From CAYJMQ01 sp964371555 (GTDB lineage Bacteria; Bdellovibrionota; JACOXK01; 2-02-FULL-40-11), in assembly GCA_964371555.1 (NCBI GenBank), contig CAYJMQ010000051.1, positions 1-14,573 on the forward strand: a stretch of DNA of 14,573 nucleotides, given 5' to 3'. The position numbers were made by a program, and so were the translations under genes. This document shows positions 1 to 7,298 of the stretch, piece by piece (the first letter of the stretch is position 1; every line of letters begins with the position of its first letter). The notes beneath the pieces are model-generated. The model made no database searches and was not told the origin of the DNA. It saw nothing but the letters and a program-made list of their open reading frames with translations.

Positions 1-55
1 CGATCGTTCCTACATTTAGGTGCGGTTTCTTGCGCTCAAATTTTCCTTTACTCAT
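1..55 (-). CDS. tuf: Elongation factor Tu, N-terminal fragment (cut by window edge)
   Basis: Reading from the ATG at 55 down to the edge gives 18 codons, MSKGKFERKKPHLNVGTI. This is the characteristic EF-Tu N-terminus, the lead into the first GTP-binding loop (GHVDHGKT), which lies outside the window. EF-Tu delivers aminoacyl-tRNA to the ribosomal A site as a GTP complex. A strong Shine-Dalgarno (AAGGAGGGG, 58-66) sits just before the ATG, as expected for one of the most abundant proteins of the cell. It follows fusA on the same strand, the classic end of the str operon, after a 102-nt spacer. Only the first ~5% of the gene is visible, so intactness cannot be judged. Confidence 0.93.
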   Translation of the reverse strand, partial: MSKGKFERKKPHLNVGTI

Positions 56-57
56 AT

Positions 58-66
58 CCCCTCCTT
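58..66 (-). promoter_or_regulatory. Shine-Dalgarno of tuf
   Basis: AAGGAGGGG on the minus strand, two bases before the ATG at 55 (AGGAGG core 4 nt from it). It is one of the two strongest ribosome binding sites in the window, with that of rplL, and fixes the tuf start. Confidence 0.8.
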
Positions 67-124
67 TTTAGTGACAGACTCTTTAAAAATGTTCATCTGC
101 TTCGTCTCATAATTTATACCGCGC

Positions 125-146
125 GCCATTTTCTAAAGAAAATGGC
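125..146 (-). repeat. Perfect inverted repeat (hairpin) in the fusA-tuf spacer
   Basis: A 10-bp arm (GCCATTTTCT) is followed after two bases by its exact reverse complement (AGAAAATGGC). In RNA this would fold as a stem of about 9 bp with a small loop, starting 12 nt after the fusA stop codon. No U-tract follows on the minus strand (the next bases are GCGCGGTATAAA), nor on the plus strand, so it is not a standard intrinsic terminator. A TATAAA hexamer at 113-118 just downstream could be a -10 element for tuf, but no good -35 is seen. The rest of the 102-nt spacer holds only the tuf Shine-Dalgarno and a 14-codon open frame (52-96) of doubtful meaning. A pause, processing or attenuation role is possible but is inference. 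Confidence 0.6.
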
Positions 147-157
147 TTGCGACTTCT

Positions 158-2236
158 CTAAACTTTCTGCTTCGAAACAATCTCTTCAGAAATATTTTGT
201 GGAACCGGCGAATAATGCAGCGGTTCCATCGTATAACTTGCACGCCCTTGTGTTAAAGATCTTAGATCTGTAGCATATCCAAAAAGCTGTGCCAATGGCG
301 TATGAGTGCGAATGACGCGCATGCGGCCGCGACTCTCCATTTCCTGAATCACACCCCGCCGTGAATTAATATCGCCAATGACATCTCCCATAAAATCTTC
401 CGGGGTCACAACCTCCATTAACATAATCGGCTCCAATAAAATGGGGCGTCCCTTCTGCACAGCGCTTTTAAACGCCATCGAGGCCGCAATTTTAAACGCA
501 ATCTCTGAAGAATCGACTTCATGAAATGTACCGTCGAAAAGCGTAACCTGAACATCTACAACCGGATAACCTGCCAAAACACCATTTTCCATTGCCTCCT
601 GAACCCCTTTATTCACAGCAGGAATATATTCTCTTGGAATTGCCCCTCCTTTAATTTTGTCGACAAACAAATATCCTTTGCCTCTCCCAAGCGGCTGAAG
701 CTCAATCCAAACATGTCCATATTGTCCACGCCCTCCCGACTGCCGGATGAATTTTCCTTCCGCCTGAGCTGAAGACTGGACCGTTTCCCGATAAGCGACC
801 TGCGGTTTCCCCACATTCGCCTCAACTTTAAACTCTCTCATAATACGATCTACAATAATTTCAAGATGTAATTCACCCATACCTGAAATAATTGTCTGTC
901 CTGTTTCATGATCGACATGGATCTTAAATGATGGATCCTCGATTGCCATTTTCTGAAGCGACAATCCAAGTTTATCCTGATCGACTTTCGATTTGGGCTC
1001 AATCGCAACGGAAATAACAGGATCCGGAAAATCCATCGATTCCAAAACAACCGGATGATCTTCGTCACAAAGCGTGTCACCTGTTGTTGTATACTTTAAA
1101 CCCACGGCAGCCCCAATATCGCCAGCGGCGATTTCACCAATCTCTTCTCTTTTATTCGCATGCATCCGCACAATTCTTCCGATCCGTTCACGTTTGTCTT
1201 TTACCGAATTATAGACATAAGAACCCGCCGAAAGTTTCCCTGAATAAACACGAAAATAGGTTAATTGGCCGATAAAAGGATCCGTCGTAATTTTAAATGC
1301 CAAAGCAGAAAAAGGGGCATCAAATTTTACTGCCCGCGTGATCTCTTCGTTCGTGTTCGGTTTCTTCCCTTTCACAGCCGGAATATCGAGCGGGCAGGGC
1401 AAATATTTCACAACGCAGTCGAGCATCGGCTGAATTCCTTTATTTTTAAAGGCCGCGCCACAGATGACCGGAACAACCTTAAATTCAATGGTTGCCTTTC
1501 GAATTGCGTTCTCGACTTCAGGAATTGAAACTTCCTTGGCATTCAAATATTTTTCCATAATCGATTCATTCTCTTCCGCAAGGGCCTCTATCAACTGATC
1601 CCTGACTTTTTTTGCCTCTTCCATAAGTGAATCCGGAATATCTGATACTTCAAACTTCGCCCCAAGTTCCTCGCCACTCCACTGAATTGCTTTCATCTGA
1701 ACAACATCAACCACCCCTTTAAAGGAATCCTCCTTGCCAATTGGAAAATTTAGCACCACCGGTTTCGCGTTTAGACGCTCGTGAATCATACGAACACATC
1801 GCCAAAAATCGGATCCAACCCGATCCATTTTATTCACAAACGCAATTCTCGGGACTTTGTAGCGATCGGCCTGACGCCAGACGGTCTCAGACTGCGGCTC
1901 AACCCCGGCAACACCACAGAAAACACAAACAGCCCCATCCAATACCCGAAGCGATCTTTCCACCTCAATGGTAAAATCGACGTGTCCCGGCGTATCAATA
2001 ATATTAACCGTATGCCCACCCCATTTACTGGTCGTTGCCGCGGAGGTAATGGTAATTCCCCGCTCACGTTCCTGTTCCATCCAGTCCATCGTCGTTGTCC
2101 CTTCATGGACTTCACCAATTTTGTGCAGCCGCCCCGTATAATAGAGAACCCTCTCTGTCGTTGTCGTCTTTCCGGCATCAATGTGCGCCATGATGCCGAT
2201 ATTGCGCGTTTTAAGAAGGATATCTTCAGCCGTCAT
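158..2236 (-). CDS. fusA: Elongation factor G
   Basis: Translocase GTPase that moves tRNAs and mRNA through the ribosome and, with ribosome recycling factor, helps split post-termination ribosomes; it acts in the cytoplasm. The 692-aa product has the full five-domain length. The GTPase motifs are visible: P-loop AHIDAGKT (residues 17-24), switch II DTPGH (81-85) and NKMD (135-138). The switch I stretch (around 45-65, ending RGITIT) is intact, as is the C-terminal half with RGQYGHVWIEL and the domain V region. I chose ATG 2236 because GGTGG (2242-2246) lies 5 nt upstream and it begins 2 nt after the rpsG stop. A GTG at 2245, three codons further upstream, would overlap rpsG by 7 nt and has no better site. 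The stop is TAG at 158-160. It sits between rpsG and tuf as in the str operon. The sequence gives no sign that it is a divergent EF-G2 paralogue. Confidence 0.97.
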   Translation of the reverse strand: MTAEDILLKTRNIGIMAHIDAGKTTTTERVLYYTGRLHKIGEVHEGTTTMDWMEQERERGITITSAATTSKWGGHTVNIIDTPGHVDFTIEVERSLRVLDGAVCVFCGVAGVEPQSETVWRQADRYKVPRIAFVNKMDRVGSDFWRCVRMIHERLNAKPVVLNFPIGKEDSFKGVVDVVQMKAIQWSGEELGAKFEVSDIPDSLMEEAKKVRDQLIEALAEENESIMEKYLNAKEVSIPEVENAIRKATIEFKVVPVICGAAFKNKGIQPMLDCVVKYLPCPLDIPAVKGKKPNTNEEITRAVKFDAPFSALAFKITTDPFIGQLTYFRVYSGKLSAGSYVYNSVKDKRERIGRIVRMHANKREEIGEIAAGDIGAAVGLKYTTTGDTLCDEDHPVVLESMDFPDPVISVAIEPKSKVDQDKLGLSLQKMAIEDPSFKIHVDHETGQTIISGMGELHLEIIVDRIMREFKVEANVGKPQVAYRETVQSSAQAEGKFIRQSGGRGQYGHVWIELQPLGRGKGYLFVDKIKGGAIPREYIPAVNKGVQEAMENGVLAGYPVVDVQVTLFDGTFHEVDSSEIAFKIAASMAFKSAVQKGRPILLEPIMLMEVVTPEDFMGDVIGDINSRRGVIQEMESRGRMRVIRTHTPLAQLFGYATDLRSLTQGRASYTMEPLHYSPVPQNISEEIVSKQKV

Positions 2237-2238
2237 TT

Positions 2239-2712
2239 TTACCACCGATAGTGAGCAAAGGCCTTGTTCGCCTCAGCCATTTTATGAACATCTTCTTTTT
2301 TTCGGATGGCGCCGCCGGTCCCATTGTAGGCATCAATGATCTCATCAGATAATTTTTCGTGCATCGATTTCCCTTTTCGTTCCTGCGCGTAGGTGATGAG
2401 CCATCGAATAGCAAGGGATTGACGTCGTTCAGGCCTGACTTCCATTGGAACCTGATAGGTTGCTCCCCCAACACGTCTTGAACGCACCGCAACAAAGGGT
2501 TTGCAATTCTCTACCGCTCTTTTAAAAATTTCGAGCGGCTCTTTCCCCAATTTTTTCCCGGAAATCGTGTTAAACACATCATAAAGAATTCTTTCGGCAA
2601 CCCCTTTCTTCCCGCGCTGCATTAAACGATTGATAAATCTTGCGATAACATGATCATGATAAACAGGATCCTCGTAGGTCTTCTTTTTAAAAACTCTCTT
2701 TTTTCTTGCCAT
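2239..2712 (-). CDS. rpsG: 30S ribosomal protein S7
   Basis: 157 aa, the usual bacterial length (about 156). The N-terminus MARKKRVFKKKTYEDPVY and the stretch RFINRLMQRGKKGVAERI are diagnostic, as is the end AHYRW. S7 is a primary 16S rRNA binder that nucleates the 30S head and contacts mRNA and tRNA near the E site. ATG 2712 is preceded by TGAGG (2719-2723), which overlaps the rpsL stop codon TGA, so rpsL and rpsG are only 8 nt apart. In E. coli S7 represses the str mRNA by binding a roughly 100-nt rpsL-rpsG spacer. No such spacer exists here, so that control is absent or placed elsewhere. fusA starts 2 nt after the stop. Confidence 0.97.
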   Translation of the reverse strand: MARKKRVFKKKTYEDPVYHDHVIARFINRLMQRGKKGVAERILYDVFNTISGKKLGKEPLEIFKRAVENCKPFVAVRSRRVGGATYQVPMEVRPERRQSLAIRWLITYAQERKGKSMHEKLSDEIIDAYNGTGGAIRKKEDVHKMAEANKAFAHYRW

Positions 2713-2720
2713 TTAGCGCC

Positions 2721-3098
2721 TCACGATGCTTTCGATTGTTTGGCGCCATATTTGGAGCGCGCCTGCTTTCGGTTTTGAACACCCGTTGTATCCAAAACAC
2801 CCCGGATCACATGATAACGAACACCGGGCAAATCCTTCACACGCCCCCCCCGAATCAGAACCACGGAGTGCTCCTGAAGGGTGTGACCAACCCCGCCAAT
2901 ATAAGCCGTCACCTCATGACCATTGGTGAGTCGGATCCGCGCAATTTTTCTTAATGCAGAGTTTGGTTTTTTGGGTGTCATCGTTTTTACATAAATGCAG
3001 ACGCCCCGCCTCGCAGGCGCCCCCGTCAACCCTGGAGACTTTGTTTTTCTCCGGATTCGTTTTCGCCCCTGATTCACAAGTTGATTAATTGTTGGCAT
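2721..3098 (-). CDS. rpsL: 30S ribosomal protein S12
   Basis: 125 aa, full length. S12 sits at the decoding centre of the small subunit and helps monitor codon-anticodon pairing. The family hallmarks are present: TPKKPNSALRK (41-51) with K43, and LIRGGRVKDLPGVRYH (81-96) with K88. Asp89 is the position methylthiolated by RimO in E. coli. K43 and K88 match the streptomycin-sensitive form, so no resistance change is visible at these sites. ATG 3098 has a modest purine-rich AAAGGGA upstream. A 57-nt spacer separates it from rpoC; it has no clear terminator or promoter, only a 10-bp palindrome (TTATGCATAA, 3113-3122). The stop codon overlaps the rpsG ribosome binding site. Confidence 0.97.
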   Translation of the reverse strand: MPTINQLVNQGRKRIRRKTKSPGLTGAPARRGVCIYVKTMTPKKPNSALRKIARIRLTNGHEVTAYIGGVGHTLQEHSVVLIRGGRVKDLPGVRYHVIRGVLDTTGVQNRKQARSKYGAKQSKAS

Positions 3099-3155
3099 CT
3101 TTTCCCTTTTTCTTATGCATAAACTTTACAGGAGTATCCGAAACATTTTTGAAAA

Positions 3156-6100
3156 TCAAGCCGTTTTTTGTTCAACAGAAATCGAGGGTTCAATTTCTTC
3201 AACAGGCGGTTGTTTTCCGAATGGAACCTCCGGCATCTCAACATTAATGGTTGATTCTCGCAGATAGGGCTGACCTGTGCCTGCGGGAATCAATCTTCCA
3301 ATAATCACATTTTCCTTGAGTCCAACCAGATGATCGCTCCTGCCCGAAAGGCTCGCTTCTGTCAGCACCTTTGTGGTTTCCTGAAATGACGCGGCTGAAA
3401 TAAAACTTTCCGTGCTCAGTGAAGCTTTCGTAATCCCAAGCAGAAGGGGTTCACCCATCGCCGGATTTTTTCCATCTTCTTTGAGCTTTTCATTCACATC
3501 TTTAAAGGTCCACTTTTCGACCTGCTCACCGATAAGAAACGTTGAGTCTCCGACCTCTTTGATTTTTATACGACGAAGCATTTGCCTCACAATGACCTCA
3601 ATGTGCTTATCGTGAATTTTTACTCCCTGCAGGCGGTAGACTTCCTGAATTTCATCAACAAGATATTTTGCCAGCGCCTTTTCTCCCAATACCTTCAGAA
3701 TGTCGTGAGGATTCGCGGCTCCATCCATCAGCGCTTCACCCGCGCGAACGTAATCGCCATCATGAACTGAAATATGTTTTCCTTTGGGAATTAAATATTC
3801 TTTGGCTTCACCGACATCAGGTGTGATAATCACACGACGCTTTCCCTTCACATCACTCCCAAATGCCACCATGCCATCAATTTCACTGATGACCGCACAA
3901 TCCTTTGGTTTCCTGGCTTCGAAAAGTTCAGCCACCCGCGGAAGCCCCCCAGTGATGTCTTTCGTCTTTGTCGTCTCGCGCGGAATCTTGGCAAGAACAT
4001 CACCCGGATCAAGTTGGGTCCCCTCGGTAACAACAATATTGGCGCCCACCGGCATCAGGTAGCGCGCCGCCTTCTTCTCTGAAATCTTGAGCGTATTTCC
4101 TGATTCATCTTTTATGGAAATACGGGGTCTTAAATCGGTATCTTTTGAATCGATGACAACCTTGTGAGAGAGCCCTGTTACCTCATCAAGCTGCTCTCTC
4201 ATTGTCACCCCTTCAATAATATCGCCGAATTTGACAATCCCACCCGCTTCCGTAAGAATCGGCATCGTGTAGGGATCCCACTCGGAAAGCAGTGTTCCCG
4301 CTTTAACTGTTTTCCCTTCGCGAACCTTGATCTTTGCTCCATAAATAACAGCGTAGCGCTCTCTTTCACGCCCTTCTTCATCAACAACCGCAATTTCTCC
4401 GTTCCGGTTCATAACTGTAAGGCTATCTTCTTTATTTTTCACCGTTACCAGACGAATAAATTTCACTCCCCCTTTATGGCGCGCGACAAGTGTGCTCTGC
4501 TCAACACGCCTGCTTGCCGTCCCCCCGATATGGAAGGTTCTCATGGTAAGCTGGGTTCCAGGCTCTCCAATCGACTGCGCGGCGATAACACCGACCGCTT
4601 CTCCCAAATTGGCTTTCCTCCCCCGTGACAAATCACGCCCATAACATTCGATACAGATACCATGCGGATCCTGACAGGTAAGCGGCGAACGAACCTGAAT
4701 CCTTTCAATACCCGCTTCTTCAATCTTCTTCACCTTTTCTTCATCAATTTCTTCATTCGCTTTGACAAGAACTTCTCCTGTAAAAACATCTTTGATATCA
4801 TCCAGCGCGACACGCCCCAAAATTCTCTCACCCAGTGTTTCAATAATTTCACCACTCTCAACCAATGCCGTTATGACAATTCCATCGAGTGTGCCGCAGT
4901 CTTTCTCACGAACAATCACATCCTGCGCAACATCCACCAGTCGCCGCGTGAGGTAACCGGAGTTGGCCGTTTTCAGCGCCGTATCCGCAAGACCTTTGCG
5001 CGCGCCGTGCGTTGAAATAAAGTATTGTAAAACATTGAGTCCTTCACGGAAATTAGCGGTAATCGGCGTCTCAATAATTTCACCGGAAGGTTTGGCCATA
5101 AGCCCCCTCATCCCGGCAAGCTGTCGGATCTGGGCGGCAGAGCCGCGCGCGCCAGAATCAGCCATCATAAATATCGGGTTAAAACTCACATCTTCCCCTT
5201 TTTGACCCTCAGGCCCCTGAACAGCTTCTGTTGAAAGCTGGGCCATCATCTCATTGGCAATCGTTTCCGTACACTGAGCCCATGCATCGATGACTTTATT
5301 ATAACGCTCACCATCCGTGATCAGCCCTTCGGTATACTGGGTTTGAATCTGCTGAACCTCTTCGAGCGCCTTTTTCAGAAGCTCCTCTTTTTTTTCCGGA
5401 ATTTTCATATCATCAATGCAAATCGACATCCCTGAGTCAGTCGCGTATTTGAAACCAAGCGATCGCAACCGGTCTGCCAAAATCACCGTTTCTTTTGGAC
5501 CCGCGAAACGATAAGCGTTTTCAACCAGATCCCCGACCGTTTTTTTATCGAGCGTCTTATTGTAAGACTCGAATGGAATTTCTGACGGGATAATTTCCCG
5601 AAGAATAATGCGCCCGACTGTCGTTTCAACGAGTTTGTGGTCAATTCTCACCTTAACAGGCGAGTGTAATTCTACAATCTGGGAATTAAGCGCAAAGATA
5701 ACCTCTTCAGGATTGGCAAAAACCATTCCAGCGCCTTTCCCAAAAATTTTCTGTCGTGTCAGGTAATAGAGACCAAGAACAATATCCTGCGTTGGAACAA
5801 TAATCGGTTTCCCATTCGCGTGGGATAAAATGTTATTTGTCGACATCATGAGAACCCGCGCCTCAAGTTGGGCCTCAATGGAAAGCGGAACGTGAACGGC
5901 CATCTGGTCACCGTCAAAGTCAGCGTTAAACGCAACGCAAACAAGTGGATGCAGCTGAATCGCTTTTCCTTCGATTAAAACAGGTTCGAATGCCTGAATA
6001 CCCAACCGGTGAAGCGTCGGAGCGCGGTTTAGAAGAATGGGGTGCTCCTGAATCACCTCTTCCAAAATATCCCACACTTCGTTTGCCTCGTTGTCGACCA

Positions 6101-7298
6101 TCTTCTTGGCCGCCTTAATCGTTGTCGCGTATCCCTTTTCTTCGAGTTTGTTATAAATAAACGGCTTAAAGAGTTCGAGCGCCATCTTTTTTGGGAGTCC
6201 ACATTGATGAAGTTTTAAATTAGGGCCAACAACAATCACGGAACGTCCCGAATAGTCGACCCTTTTCCCCAAAAGGTTCTGACGGAATCGCCCCTGCTTT
6301 CCTTTCAACATATCACTCAATGAACGAAGCGGCCTCTTATTGGGGCCTGTAAAAGTTTTTCCCCGTCTCCCGTTATCAAAAAGCGCATCAACAGCTTCCT
6401 GAAGCATCCGTTTTTCATTCCGGATAATGATTTCAGGGGCATTGAGCTCCTGGAGCCTTTTCAAACGATTGTTCCTGTTAATCACTCGTCGGTAGAGATC
6501 ATTGAGATCAGATGTCGCAAAACGTCCCCCATCGAGGGGAACCAGCGGTCTCAAATCAGGTGGAATAACCGGAATGACCTCAAGCATCATCCATTCGGGA
6601 CGATTGCCAGAATCTCTCATCGCTTCCATAATTTTTAATCGTTTCGCAAGTTTCTTCTTGAGCGCGTCTCCAGTCGCCTCTTTCATCTCCGCGCGAAGCT
6701 TCTGCCCTAATTTATTGACGTCAATCTTTTTAAGAAGTGTCAGGACAGCCTCTCCCCCCATCCCTGCGGAGAAATCAGAGCCATATTCTTTGAGCGCTTT
6801 GTAATATTTATCTTCTGTTAGAATTTCCCCTGCCTTGAAAGGGGTCTTTCCGGCATCCGTAACAATATAAGATTCACAGTAGAGGACTTTTTCGAGATCT
6901 TTGAGCGGGAGATCGAGTGTTATCCCAATTCGGCTCGGTAATGATCGCAAAAACCAGATATGGGCAACGGGTGTCGCAAGTTCAACATGCCCCAGCCGAT
7001 CCCGCCTTACTTTTGACTGAATAACTTCCACACCGCATTTCTCGCATATAACACCACGATGTTTCATGCGTTTATACTTGCCGCAATTGCATTCGTAATC
7101 TTTAACAGGTCCAAAAATTCGGGCGCAGAATAGACCATCTCTTTCGGGCTTGAAGGTTCGATAGTTGATCGTCTCGGGCTTTTTAACCTCGCCATGCGAC
7201 CAGCCACGAATCATTTCAGGGGAAGCCAAAGAAATCCTGATCCCATGAATTGACGATGGATCTTTTGGTTTCTCAAAAAAGTTCAGAAGATCTCTCAT
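3156..7298 (-). CDS. rpoC: DNA-directed RNA polymerase subunit beta'
   Basis: 1380 aa, close to the 1407 of E. coli. It forms with RpoB the active-site cleft of core RNA polymerase. Zinc ligands C70, C72, C85 and C88 lie near the N-terminus. The catalytic NADFDGDQMAVH is at 458-469, with Mg-binding D460, D462 and D464, all at E. coli numbering. A second zinc site uses C801, C875, C882 and C885. The trigger loop QLTMRTFHIGG follows (M919, R920, H923). It is interrupted by a large insertion of about 190 residues (roughly 930-1115), corresponding to the SI3 region of proteobacterial RpoC. ATG 7298 overlaps the rpoB TGA as ATGA, and AAGGAG (7306-7311), encoded by the last codons of rpoB, is spaced 7 nt. 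This indicates tight coupling for 1:1 output of beta and beta'. No damage was seen. Confidence 0.98.
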   Translation of the reverse strand: MRDLLNFFEKPKDPSSIHGIRISLASPEMIRGWSHGEVKKPETINYRTFKPERDGLFCARIFGPVKDYECNCGKYKRMKHRGVICEKCGVEVIQSKVRRDRLGHVELATPVAHIWFLRSLPSRIGITLDLPLKDLEKVLYCESYIVTDAGKTPFKAGEILTEDKYYKALKEYGSDFSAGMGGEAVLTLLKKIDVNKLGQKLRAEMKEATGDALKKKLAKRLKIMEAMRDSGNRPEWMMLEVIPVIPPDLRPLVPLDGGRFATSDLNDLYRRVINRNNRLKRLQELNAPEIIIRNEKRMLQEAVDALFDNGRRGKTFTGPNKRPLRSLSDMLKGKQGRFRQNLLGKRVDYSGRSVIVVGPNLKLHQCGLPKKMALELFKPFIYNKLEEKGYATTIKAAKKMVDNEANEVWDILEEVIQEHPILLNRAPTLHRLGIQAFEPVLIEGKAIQLHPLVCVAFNADFDGDQMAVHVPLSIEAQLEARVLMMSTNNILSHANGKPIIVPTQDIVLGLYYLTRQKIFGKGAGMVFANPEEVIFALNSQIVELHSPVKVRIDHKLVETTVGRIILREIIPSEIPFESYNKTLDKKTVGDLVENAYRFAGPKETVILADRLRSLGFKYATDSGMSICIDDMKIPEKKEELLKKALEEVQQIQTQYTEGLITDGERYNKVIDAWAQCTETIANEMMAQLSTEAVQGPEGQKGEDVSFNPIFMMADSGARGSAAQIRQLAGMRGLMAKPSGEIIETPITANFREGLNVLQYFISTHGARKGLADTALKTANSGYLTRRLVDVAQDVIVREKDCGTLDGIVITALVESGEIIETLGERILGRVALDDIKDVFTGEVLVKANEEIDEEKVKKIEEAGIERIQVRSPLTCQDPHGICIECYGRDLSRGRKANLGEAVGVIAAQSIGEPGTQLTMRTFHIGGTASRRVEQSTLVARHKGGVKFIRLVTVKNKEDSLTVMNRNGEIAVVDEEGRERERYAVIYGAKIKVREGKTVKAGTLLSEWDPYTMPILTEAGGIVKFGDIIEGVTMREQLDEVTGLSHKVVIDSKDTDLRPRISIKDESGNTLKISEKKAARYLMPVGANIVVTEGTQLDPGDVLAKIPRETTKTKDITGGLPRVAELFEARKPKDCAVISEIDGMVAFGSDVKGKRRVIITPDVGEAKEYLIPKGKHISVHDGDYVRAGEALMDGAANPHDILKVLGEKALAKYLVDEIQEVYRLQGVKIHDKHIEVIVRQMLRRIKIKEVGDSTFLIGEQVEKWTFKDVNEKLKEDGKNPAMGEPLLLGITKASLSTESFISAASFQETTKVLTEASLSGRSDHLVGLKENVIIGRLIPAGTGQPYLRESTINVEMPEVPFGKQPPVEEIEPSISVEQKTA

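Noticed and set aside
125..146. fusA-tuf inverted repeat as an intrinsic terminator
   Set aside because: No run of U follows the stem on either strand, and tuf downstream is expected to be co-transcribed.
1834..2181. 115-codon minus-strand frame inside fusA
   Set aside because: Out-of-frame reading of the G domain; the Arg/Gly-rich composition is typical of a frame shadow.
2237..2245. GTG at 2245 as the fusA start (695 aa)
   Set aside because: ATG 2236 has GGTGG 5 nt upstream and avoids overlap with rpsG; the GTG lies within that ribosome binding site.
1781..2251. 156-codon plus-strand frame opposite the fusA 5' half
   Set aside because: The sense strand encodes the invariant EF-G GTPase domain. 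The plus-strand protein resembles nothing and has no start signal.
4164..4628. 154-codon plus-strand frame opposite rpoC
   Set aside because: Antisense shadow of the conserved trigger loop/SI3 region, with no supporting signals.
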